Shown here: piece by piece, positions 37,287 through 45,025 of the stretch
Position numbering within the stretch: the stretch's first letter is position 1
Layout of the letters: each line of letters begins with the position of its first letter
Assembly (NCBI RefSeq): GCF_900130075.1
Contig: NZ_LT671418.1
Span: 62,001 to 126,000 of the forward strand
Length of the DNA: 64,000 bases
Reading direction: 5' to 3'
Source: Herminiimonas arsenitoxidans
GTDB lineage: Bacteria; Pseudomonadota; Gammaproteobacteria; Burkholderiales; Burkholderiaceae_D
Translations under genes and position numbers: made by a program
The notes under the pieces: model-generated
The model's database searches: none
Told to the model about the DNA's origin: nothing
Seen by the model: the letters and a program-made list of their open reading frames with translations, nothing else

Positions 37287-38334
37287 AGCGATAACGATTG
37301 CGGATCGCCAAGTAGGACAAGGCCATGTGCCGTTCGTGATTGCTGAAATGTCTGGCAATCACAATCAGTCACTTGATCGTGCATTGGAGATTGTGGATGC
37401 AGCTGCGCGGTCAGGTGCGCACGCATTGAAGATCCAAACCTATACACCAGACACAATGACGATTGATCTTGACGAGCGCGAGTTTCATATCAGTGATCCG
37501 AACAGTCTGTGGTCCGGGACCTCACTGTACAAGCTGTACGGTGAGGCATATACGCCATGGGAGTGGCATGCGGCGATTTTTGCGCGTGCGCGGGAAAAGG
37601 GAATGATCCCATTTAGTTCTCCTTTTGATGCAACAGCGGTCGACTTCCTCGAAAATCTGAATGTTGCCTGTTACAAGATTGCTTCGTTTGAGAACACTGA
37701 TTTGCCTTTAATTCATCGTGTAGCATCGACCGGAAAGCCGTTAATCATTTCGACCGGTATGGCGACTCTAGCTGAGCTTGATGAGTCAGTACGCGTCGCA
37801 CGGAAGGCTGGGTGCAAGAATTTGATTCTACTCAAATGTACTAGTACCTATCCCGCTACTGCGGCTAATACGAACATATTGACCATCCCGCACATGCGCG
37901 AGCTCTTTGATTGTGAAGTAGGTCTGTCTGACCATACGATGGGCATTGGCGTTGCTGTAGCAAGCGTGGCACTTGGTGCCACGATCATCGAGAAGCACTT
38001 TACGCTCGATCGTGCAGATGGCGGCGTTGACAGCGCTTTCTCGATGGAACCGGCTGAAATGACTCAACTGGTGTTGGAAACTGGGCGGGCATGGGAGGCA
38101 TTGGGAGGTGTAAGCTATGGTCCAACAGAGGCTGAAAAAAAATCGACTCAATTTCGACGTTCACTGTATATAGTGCAAGACCTTAAGGCGGGAGACGAAT
38201 TGACGCGCGAAAATGTGCGCGCGATTCGTCCGGGTTTGGGCTTGCCGACGAAGTATCTTGAGCATGTATTGGGTAAAGTGGTAAAGCATAATGTAAGGCG
38301 TGGGACAGCAATAAGGTGGGATCTAATCAGATAA
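37279..38334 (+). CDS. pseI: Pseudaminic acid synthase
   Basis: A 351-residue NeuB-family enzyme. The TIM barrel has FVIAEMSGNHNQSLDRAL, ALKIQTYTPDTMTID and EKHFTLDR; the C-terminal SAF (antifreeze-like) domain begins near SLYIVQDLKAGDELTREN. It condenses the hexose with phosphoenolpyruvate to give pseudaminic acid. It follows the PseG-PseH fusion by overlap. Confidence 0.95.
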   Translation: MNEAITIADRQVGQGHVPFVIAEMSGNHNQSLDRALEIVDAAARSGAHALKIQTYTPDTMTIDLDEREFHISDPNSLWSGTSLYKLYGEAYTPWEWHAAIFARAREKGMIPFSSPFDATAVDFLENLNVACYKIASFENTDLPLIHRVASTGKPLIISTGMATLAELDESVRVARKAGCKNLILLKCTSTYPATAANTNILTIPHMRELFDCEVGLSDHTMGIGVAVASVALGATIIEKHFTLDRADGGVDSAFSMEPAEMTQLVLETGRAWEALGGVSYGPTEAEKKSTQFRRSLYIVQDLKAGDELTRENVRAIRPGLGLPTKYLEHVLGKVVKHNVRRGTAIRWDLIR

Positions 38335-38381
38335 TTATAAATATTGAAGAATGTCTTAACAGATCGTTATTAGGAGCGTAG

Positions 38382-39392
38382 GTGAACACTTTAACAGAAC
38401 AGCAAATACGGCCAGCACAGTTTATGGCTAAACAACGTATCGCAGCGTTGACGGATATCGGCAGACTTTTATCAAGGTGTGGAGAATTTGTTCAGGTGAA
38501 TTGTCCGGCTTGTAATGCTAATGATCACGAGCCGAAATTCGAAAAAAATGGAATGAGTTACGTTACTTGCAAAGAGTGCCAAACTTTTTACGTTAATCCT
38601 AGACCGACCTCAGAGGTTTTAGGGTGGTTTTATCAAGGCTCTCCCAATTATGCGTATTGGAATGACGTTATCTTCCCTGCTTCGGAAGCCGCAAGGCTTG
38701 AGCGAATTTTCGTTCCACGGGTAGATCGTTTGTTGGAGCTTTGCAGTAAGTACGATGTTCAAACAAATTCGATATTGGAGATCGGGGCAGGATTCGGTAC
38801 TTTCTGCTCAGAAGTGAAAAGACGTAATGTATTTTCCCGCGTGGTGGCGGTTGAACCTACACCTGATCTTGCAAAAACATGCAGGGAGAGGGGTATTGAT
38901 GTGCTGGAACAGCCAGTTGAACAAATTCAATTGGGTGTGGATGAACTATTTGATGTGGTGGCGAGTTTTGAGGTCATAGAACATTTGTTTGCGCCGATTG
39001 ATTTTGTTCGGCATATGGCTCGTTTACTAAAGCCAGGTGGAATTATGATGCTGACATGCCCGAATGGACGTGGCTTTGATATTGAGACTTTGGGTGCGGC
39101 AAGTAACACAGTTGATCATGAGCATTTAAATTACTTTAGCCCGGAATCATTGGCCACACTACTTGTCCATTGTGGAATGGAAGTGCTTGAGAGTTTTACT
39201 CCGGGGAAATTGGATGCTGAGCTAGTAAGAAATAAGATTCTTGCTGGCGAATTTGACGTGTCAGAACAACCCTTCCTGAGAAAAGTACTAATCGAAGATT
39301 GGAATCAATTAGGCATACCTTTCCAAGAATTTTTGGTGCAACAAGGGCTCTCTTCCAATATGTGGATAGTAGCGAGAAAGTTTCACGGCTAA
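38382..39392 (+). CDS. SAM-dependent methyltransferase with N-terminal zinc-ribbon
   Basis: A 336-residue protein starting at GTG 38382 with TAGGAG upstream. The N-terminal third has a two-CxxC ribbon (CPACNAND, then CKECQTFYVNPRPT), followed by a class I methyltransferase domain (ILEIGAGFGTFCSEV, VASFEVIEHLFAPIDFV, LLKPGGIMMLTCPNG). This ribbon-plus-methyltransferase layout is common in sugar C- or O-methyltransferases of polysaccharide loci. Its place between pseI and the amidotransferases suggests it modifies pseudaminic acid or a related nonulosonate. The substrate is unproven. Confidence 0.8.
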   Translation: MNTLTEQQIRPAQFMAKQRIAALTDIGRLLSRCGEFVQVNCPACNANDHEPKFEKNGMSYVTCKECQTFYVNPRPTSEVLGWFYQGSPNYAYWNDVIFPASEAARLERIFVPRVDRLLELCSKYDVQTNSILEIGAGFGTFCSEVKRRNVFSRVVAVEPTPDLAKTCRERGIDVLEQPVEQIQLGVDELFDVVASFEVIEHLFAPIDFVRHMARLLKPGGIMMLTCPNGRGFDIETLGAASNTVDHEHLNYFSPESLATLLVHCGMEVLESFTPGKLDAELVRNKILAGEFDVSEQPFLRKVLIEDWNQLGIPFQEFLVQQGLSSNMWIVARKFHG

Positions 39393-39404
39393 GCTGATTA
39401 CCTT

Positions 39405-40532
39405 ATGAAGTATTGCAAACGTTGCCTCCAACCTGACACCCGACCTAATACCGTTTTTTCTGCGGATGGGATTTGTCCTGCCTGTAATTATTTTGAAGCG
39501 CTCCAGCATGTAGATTGGCAGGAGCGTTTTGAGATACTTCAAGATCTGTTATCAAAATACCCCAAAAAAAAAGGCCAATATCACGACTGTATTATTGGTG
39601 TAAGTGGAGGCAAGGACAGTACTCGTCAGGCATTATTTCTGCGTGACAAAATGGGTATCAATCCACTATTGGTTTGTTTAAGTTACCCTCCTGAACAGGT
39701 AACAGAGCGAGGTGTGGATAACCTTTCAAATTTGATTAATTTAGGCTTTGATGTCGTTATTAGTGCGCCAGCACCAGGTACTTGGAGAATTCTTAAGCAG
39801 GAAGGTTTCCGGAAGTTTACTAATTCGTTTCGTTCGACAGAAATGGCTCTTTTCTCTTCAGTTCCGCAGATTGCGATTAAGTATGGAATTAAGCTAATAC
39901 TCTGGGGCGAAAATCCGGGATTGCAGCTTGGTGATATGAAGACTTTAGGGCGCACTGGTTTTGATGGTAATAGCTTACGTTATATGAACACTCTTTCCAG
40001 TGGACTTGATTGGATGCTTGAGTGCGGGTTTGCTAAGGCAGAATTAGTCTCGTATGTATATCCGCGAACAGAAGAATTTGAAAAGCATGATTTGCAAATT
40101 GTCTATTTAGGATGGTTTTTGGGTGACTGGTCACTTGTAAATAATGCGACATATTCCTGTGGAAATGGAATTGAAATACGCGCTGACGGCGTAGAAAAGA
40201 CCGGTGATCTTTATGGCGTAACGGCCTTAGATGAAGACTTTACACCGATTAACCAGCTAATAAAATATTACAAATTTGGTTTTGGGCGTGTGACGGATTA
40301 CATCAATGAAGAAATTAGATTGGGTCGAATTAGTCGATGCGAAGGGATCGAACTTGTTGAAAAGTATGATGATGCAAGGGATGAGAAATATATAAAAGAT
40401 TATTGTGATTATCTAGCTATCTCAGTTGATGATTTTTGGGGGAAAGTGAGGGTCGCTACTAATACGAATCTGTTTGTAGTTAAGGCGAATGGCTCGATTC
40501 ACCGGAAATTTGTAGTTGGTGTTGGGTTATGA
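39405..40532 (+). CDS. N-acetyl sugar amidotransferase 1 (PseA/WbpG family)
   Basis: A 375-residue PP-loop ATPase. The N-terminal ribbon CKRCLQPDTRP / CPACNYFE precedes the intact PP-loop SGGKDS (residues 67-72). Family members convert an N-acetyl sugar group to acetamidino with ammonia from HisH/HisF partners (WbpG in Pseudomonas O-antigen, PseA in Campylobacter pseudaminic acid). It overlaps the HisH-like gene by 4 bp. An A9 run at 39564-39572 lies in the frame. The substrate is probably pseudaminic acid or its precursor, by context. Confidence 0.85.
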   Translation: MKYCKRCLQPDTRPNTVFSADGICPACNYFEALQHVDWQERFEILQDLLSKYPKKKGQYHDCIIGVSGGKDSTRQALFLRDKMGINPLLVCLSYPPEQVTERGVDNLSNLINLGFDVVISAPAPGTWRILKQEGFRKFTNSFRSTEMALFSSVPQIAIKYGIKLILWGENPGLQLGDMKTLGRTGFDGNSLRYMNTLSSGLDWMLECGFAKAELVSYVYPRTEEFEKHDLQIVYLGWFLGDWSLVNNATYSCGNGIEIRADGVEKTGDLYGVTALDEDFTPINQLIKYYKFGFGRVTDYINEEIRLGRISRCEGIELVEKYDDARDEKYIKDYCDYLAISVDDFWGKVRVATNTNLFVVKANGSIHRKFVVGVGL

Positions 40533-41140
40533 GTTCTGTGACAGTAGGTATTGTGGATTACGGGATGGGAAACCATGCTTCAGTGATTCATTGTTTGCGT
40601 GATCTTGGTTTTCGTGTTCGCGTCAGCGCTGATTTCGAAGTTCTTGACAATTCGGATGTCCTTGTTATTCCCGGAGTGGGGGCATTTCCTTCTGCAATGC
40701 AAGCACTTCATCAACGTGGACTAGTTGGATACTTACAACAACAAGCTCGAGAACAACGTCCCATCATTGGTATATGTCTAGGTATGCAATTGCTTACCAG
40801 TGGCTCCTATGAGCTTCAATATACAACCGGGCTAGATATCATACCAGGAGAAGTTGTCGCATTAGCGGGCGCAAAATGGCATATAGGTTGGAATACATTG
40901 GAGTGCATAAATCCCGATGTATCTGCCCAGTTCAGTGATGGACAGGCGTTTTATTTCAATCATTCATTTTGTTATCAAGGGCCAAACGAATATCAGGTTT
41001 GCATATCCAGAAATCCTGAGCCTATTCCCGCCATAATACGTAGGGGGAATGTGGTTGGAATCCAATTTCATCCAGAAAAAAGTCAAGGGACTGGACGGAC
41101 GCTACTAAAAAATCTAATTTCGGGTTTTATACATGCTTAA
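40529..41140 (+). CDS. hisH: HisH-like glutamine amidotransferase of the amidino-sugar module
   Basis: A 203-residue class I glutaminase. VDYGMGNHASV is at the N-terminus, the nucleophile Cys83 in GICLGMQLL, and His and Glu in FHPEKSQG. It frees ammonia from glutamine. The gene overlaps both neighbours. No other histidine gene is present, so this copy belongs to the sugar amidotransferase system rather than histidine synthesis. Confidence 0.9.
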   Translation: MSSVTVGIVDYGMGNHASVIHCLRDLGFRVRVSADFEVLDNSDVLVIPGVGAFPSAMQALHQRGLVGYLQQQAREQRPIIGICLGMQLLTSGSYELQYTTGLDIIPGEVVALAGAKWHIGWNTLECINPDVSAQFSDGQAFYFNHSFCYQGPNEYQVCISRNPEPIPAIIRRGNVVGIQFHPEKSQGTGRTLLKNLISGFIHA

Positions 41141-41918
41141 AAAACGGTTGGTCGGGATCGTTACAGTTAAGAATGGCTGGGCTGTCCAGTCTTTTGGCTA
41201 TCGACGTTATTTGCCCTTGGGTAAACCTGAATGCTTGATTGAAAATCTGGATCGGTGGGGGGCTGATGAGATTTTGGTTCAGGTGATCGATCGATCAGTG
41301 AGCAGCTTGGGTCCAGACTTCAAGTTGCTTGAGCGACTTGGTGCACTCGGTTTGGAAACCCCTTTAATTTATTCTGGAGGTATTCGCTCAGTATCGGACG
41401 GCATTAAGGTAGTTCAATCAGGCGCTGATCGTATTTCTGTAGATGCACTTTTGCATAGTGACCTGTCTTCGGTTAAGGATTTATCAGAGAGGCTTGGTGC
41501 ACAAGCACTCATAGCATCATTACCGTTGTCCTTTCAGACGGGAGGCTTAGAGTGGCTGGATTACCGCTTTCGAACTTCGAAGCCAATTCCGGATGAAATA
41601 TTCAGCCTGATTCAAAATGGCATTGTTTCCGAAGTTTTGATTTCAGATTGGCAGCATGAAGGACTACCAGGTGGATTCGAGCAGAAACTTGTTCAAGAGT
41701 TTCCTTTGAAGAATGTGCCAATAATCGCATTTGGTGGGATTAGCGAGCATGAGCAGATGAGGACATTATTGAAATCAACTAACGTTGCTGCTCTCGCTGT
41801 AGGTAATTTTTTATCCTATAAGGAGCATGCGATACAAAAATACAAAGAAGCTCTAACCGGCTTGCCATTAAGGCTTGCGACCTATGAATCCATGTTTCCA
41901 CTTATAGCTAATGTCTGA
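41133..41918 (+). CDS. hisF: HisF-like protein lacking both cyclase catalytic aspartates
   Basis: A 261-residue TIM barrel collinear with HisF. Numbering matches the Thermotoga enzyme exactly at the N-terminus, where Thr11 and Asn14 replace the catalytic Asp11 and Asp14 (VTVKNG). Around residue 128 ASLPL replaces AIDAK, so Asp130 is Leu130. Phosphate-site remnants survive (YSGGIRSVSD, AFGGISE). I infer that it no longer makes imidazole glycerol phosphate and instead carries ammonia from HisH to the amidotransferase. It overlaps its neighbours on both sides. Confidence 0.85.
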   Translation: MLKKRLVGIVTVKNGWAVQSFGYRRYLPLGKPECLIENLDRWGADEILVQVIDRSVSSLGPDFKLLERLGALGLETPLIYSGGIRSVSDGIKVVQSGADRISVDALLHSDLSSVKDLSERLGAQALIASLPLSFQTGGLEWLDYRFRTSKPIPDEIFSLIQNGIVSEVLISDWQHEGLPGGFEQKLVQEFPLKNVPIIAFGGISEHEQMRTLLKSTNVAALAVGNFLSYKEHAIQKYKEALTGLPLRLATYESMFPLIANV

Positions 41919-43155
41919 TATTGAATTTTGTAAGCGTTGTTTATACACGACGTCGCATCCTTTGGGTTTGACGCTGGATGAGGACGGTATCTGTTCAGGT
42001 TGCCGTGTTCATGAAGAAAAAGATACGTTTGACTGGGCTGCACGTTGGCAAGTGCTTGAAAGCGTCGTTAAGCCCTATCGCAATCGAGAGGGGGAGAGCT
42101 ACGATTGCATCGTGCCAGTGTCAGGATCGCAAGATTCATACTATATCGTCCATCTGATCAAGGAGCGTTTGGGGTTGAATCCGCTGCTTGTTACGTACAA
42201 CAAGTATTTCAACACACCTCTGGGTATCCGTAATTTGGCGAATCTACGTATCAGATTTAATTGTGACATTCTCTATCAGAATATAAACCCTGTATCGGTT
42301 AAAAAGATTACGCGTAGTACATTACGTCGCTTTGGTAGTGTTTACTGGCCTATTTTGGCAGGTCAGACAGTGTTCCCCGTCCAGACGGCAGTGAGGTACA
42401 AGGTGCCTTTAATTATTTGGGGAGCACATCAAGGTCTTGAGCAGGTGGGTATGTTTTCTCACGAACATGAGATCGAAATGACTCGGCGCTATCGTAAGGA
42501 TCATGACCTGATGGGACATGAGGCTGACGATCTCTTATCCATTTTTGATACGCTTAAAGAAGAAGATATTTGGCAATATCGTTATCCTGATGATCAGGAT
42601 CTCAGCGCCATTGGTGTGCGAGGAATTTATCTGGGAAATTATGTTCGCTGGGATCCGAAGTCTCAACATGAGCATATGATGAAAACATGCGATTACCGTA
42701 CGGCAATTTTTAATCGAACATTTGATTGTTATGATCACGTAGATTGTTTTAACTACATGGATGTACATGACTTGTTAAAGCTGTACAAACACGGCTATTC
42801 CAAAGTAACAGACCATGCTTGCCGTGAGATACGTTTTGGACGCTTGACTCGTGAAGAAGGGCTTGCTCTTGTTCGCAAACATGAGCAAGCACCATTAAAA
42901 TATCTTGATCAATTCTGTCAGTGGTTGGGAGTTACGCCAAGATCGTTACAATTTTTGCTTGATCAACACCGAAATCCACAGTTTTGGGAACAAATTGTAC
43001 CGAACGAGTGGACGTTTAAGGGTTTGAGTACTCTTCAGGGGGGAGGGCTAACGTCGTTTCCATTAAAGGGTCTGCCAGAGATATTTGTACCTAATAGTAC
43101 CCTCGAATTGGAGGGGGGGGCGAATTACATCACTATAGGTAAAGGCTTTTCTTGA
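41911..43155 (+). CDS. N-acetyl sugar amidotransferase 2, altered PP-loop
   Basis: A 414-residue paralogue of the protein at 39405. It shares the ribbon (CKRCLYTTSHP, CSGCRVHE) and the C-terminal HACREIRFGRLTREEG block, but residues 71-76 read SGSQDS instead of SGGKDS. The loop may bind ATP differently, or the protein may be an altered partner of the first. A G8 run at 43113-43120 near the 3' end is in frame here. It overlaps the HisF-like gene by 8 bp. Confidence 0.8.
   Translation: MSDIEFCKRCLYTTSHPLGLTLDEDGICSGCRVHEEKDTFDWAARWQVLESVVKPYRNREGESYDCIVPVSGSQDSYYIVHLIKERLGLNPLLVTYNKYFNTPLGIRNLANLRIRFNCDILYQNINPVSVKKITRSTLRRFGSVYWPILAGQTVFPVQTAVRYKVPLIIWGAHQGLEQVGMFSHEHEIEMTRRYRKDHDLMGHEADDLLSIFDTLKEEDIWQYRYPDDQDLSAIGVRGIYLGNYVRWDPKSQHEHMMKTCDYRTAIFNRTFDCYDHVDCFNYMDVHDLLKLYKHGYSKVTDHACREIRFGRLTREEGLALVRKHEQAPLKYLDQFCQWLGVTPRSLQFLLDQHRNPQFWEQIVPNEWTFKGLSTLQGGGLTSFPLKGLPEIFVPNSTLELEGGANYITIGKGFS
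43113..43120 (+). repeat. Poly-G tract, 8 G, in amidotransferase 2
   Basis: Eight consecutive G near the 3' end of the coding frame. A one-base change would alter only the last about 12 residues. Confidence 0.9.
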
Positions 43156-43248
43156 TTGTAGGCCTCATATACATAATGCTTTAGTTCGGATATGGCAGCT
43201 CCCAAATAACCCAAGCACCATAATAATAAGGCACGCGAGAGGGCATAG

Positions 43249-44961
43249 ATGTTTAAGCAGTTTTTGAGAAAAAGCATTTCTCGATTGATGAGATTAATAA
43301 GGGGGCCGAAATTGGCGACCAGCCCCTATGTGATTGATTATAAAACAGATGTAATTCTCGCAAAATTGGGTAGGGCTGCGCGGGAACATCTTGATAAAAT
43401 CCCGTTAAGTAATCGAAAAAAAGTACTTTTTTTTCTGGGATATCATCATTCTAAATTTGTCGCCTTAAATGATGCGACGATTATCCTTGCTCTTCAATTG
43501 CGAGGAGTGGATGTTATACCGGTTCTTTCAGGATTTTTTTATGAAAAAGAAGACGTTATTTACGGTGGTGTTTTTAATGACAATAGATTTAATAACCAAT
43601 ACAGGTACGCTTATAGTGAAAACGCTTTAGTCGGCACTCTGCTAAGTACAGATCCCGTATCACTCGTTGCTTTTGCAAATAAACAGACGGAAGTTAAGGC
43701 GAGGACTTTAGCTGATTCGATTACGTTCTCAGCATGGAGAGAGTTGGAATATTCTGGATTCGCTGTGGGCGAGATGGCCGAAAAGCTAGTCAGTAACATG
43801 AATAATGTACCTGCAATGCTTGACACACCTGATCATTTGCAACAGTTTCGTTGGCATGTATATAACGTTGTACGCCTTATAGATGCATCAACAGCCCTTG
43901 TCAAAACTATCAATCCTGATTCTATCGTTTCAAATACCCCTTTTTATTACAAATGGCGCATTCCCTTTCAAGTCGCACAGACATATAAAATTCCATTTTA
44001 TTCATATACGTTGGGGGAGCGTAAAAACACATTAGCTTGGGCTACTAATACAACTAAAATTTTTGACTCTTCACCTTGTTGGGACTCCTTTAAAGAGTCT
44101 GATATTTATACAAAATATCAGAGCATTGTTGAGGCAGGCATCGAGGATCGAATACATGGAAGAATTTCGCACGTTTCCTTTCTACCTGGTAAGAATGAGG
44201 AGCATGTGCGGATTAAGGAGATACGTGCTGCAATCAATGGGCGTCCTTCGATATTATTTCCAGTTAACGTGCTCGTTGATGCTGCCGTACTTATTCCTAC
44301 AAAGGCGTTCTCCTCTTGCCTTGAGATGGTCATTGGAGTTGTTGAGTATTTTCGTGAACATCCTGAATATGTTTGCCTTATTAAAGCCCATCCAGCTGAA
44401 AAAATATGGAAAAGTAGTGGTACCGATGTCTCATCAATGCACTTATGGAGTGCATTGCAAAATGCTGGGGTAAAATTGCCGGAAAATGTATTGTTTATTG
44501 ATTATGATGAGGAGTTGTCCTCTTTTAATTTATATGAATTGGTTCGAGGATTAATCGCATATACATCGTCGACTTGTATGGAGATTTCATGGTTTGGTAA
44601 GCGTGTGATTACTGCACATGATGCACATTATTCCTGTGCTGGTTTCACTTGTGTTCCAGAATCTCAGGAAGATTTTTTCCAAAAACTTGAAAAAATTCTT
44701 CGTTCTGGGCAAGGCGCTTTACCTGATCCGGAGATTCAAAGGTTGGGGCGTATTTACTACCTTCTTTATTATTATGTCTGCCAGATCGATTGCAAGCTTG
44801 TAGAAGGTAATGATATTGAAACTATTCCTGCAAAATTGCTTTACGACAGCATTGATTCCTTACTTCCGGGGGGGAATGCTGCGCTTGACTATGTTTGTGA
44901 TTCAATTTTGCATGGCAAGCCTATTTTTGGGGAGAATAGGTGGCCCCCTCTTACTGCTTAA
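43249..44961 (+). CDS. Unrecognised polysaccharide-locus protein, possible GT-B glycosyltransferase/phosphotransferase
   Basis: A 570-residue, AT-rich gene. No signal peptide or membrane helix is seen; the first 20 residues are basic and amphipathic. The C-terminal half looks like the GT-B fold used by capsule Kdo-transferases and related proteins: CLIKAHPAEKIW, then LVRGLIAYTSSTCMEISWFGKRVI. I cannot name it. Being just before the phosphoramidate genes it may be a capsule sugar or phosphoramidate transferase. A G7 run lies at 44868-44874. Confidence 0.6.
   Translation: MFKQFLRKSISRLMRLIRGPKLATSPYVIDYKTDVILAKLGRAAREHLDKIPLSNRKKVLFFLGYHHSKFVALNDATIILALQLRGVDVIPVLSGFFYEKEDVIYGGVFNDNRFNNQYRYAYSENALVGTLLSTDPVSLVAFANKQTEVKARTLADSITFSAWRELEYSGFAVGEMAEKLVSNMNNVPAMLDTPDHLQQFRWHVYNVVRLIDASTALVKTINPDSIVSNTPFYYKWRIPFQVAQTYKIPFYSYTLGERKNTLAWATNTTKIFDSSPCWDSFKESDIYTKYQSIVEAGIEDRIHGRISHVSFLPGKNEEHVRIKEIRAAINGRPSILFPVNVLVDAAVLIPTKAFSSCLEMVIGVVEYFREHPEYVCLIKAHPAEKIWKSSGTDVSSMHLWSALQNAGVKLPENVLFIDYDEELSSFNLYELVRGLIAYTSSTCMEISWFGKRVITAHDAHYSCAGFTCVPESQEDFFQKLEKILRSGQGALPDPEIQRLGRIYYLLYYYVCQIDCKLVEGNDIETIPAKLLYDSIDSLLPGGNAALDYVCDSILHGKPIFGENRWPPLTA
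44868..44874 (+). repeat. Poly-G tract, 7 G
   Basis: Seven consecutive G in the coding frame of the gene at 43249, about 30 codons before its stop. Confidence 0.9.
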
Positions 44962-45025
44962 TATTCAATATTTTGGATTGAGCACCTACCAACCGTTGTC
45001 TAATTTTAGTTAGAACTTGCAGCCT

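Noticed and set aside
40529..41918. HisH/HisF as part of a histidine operon
   Set aside because: No other his gene is near, both overlap sugar amidotransferases, and the HisF copy lacks its catalytic aspartates.
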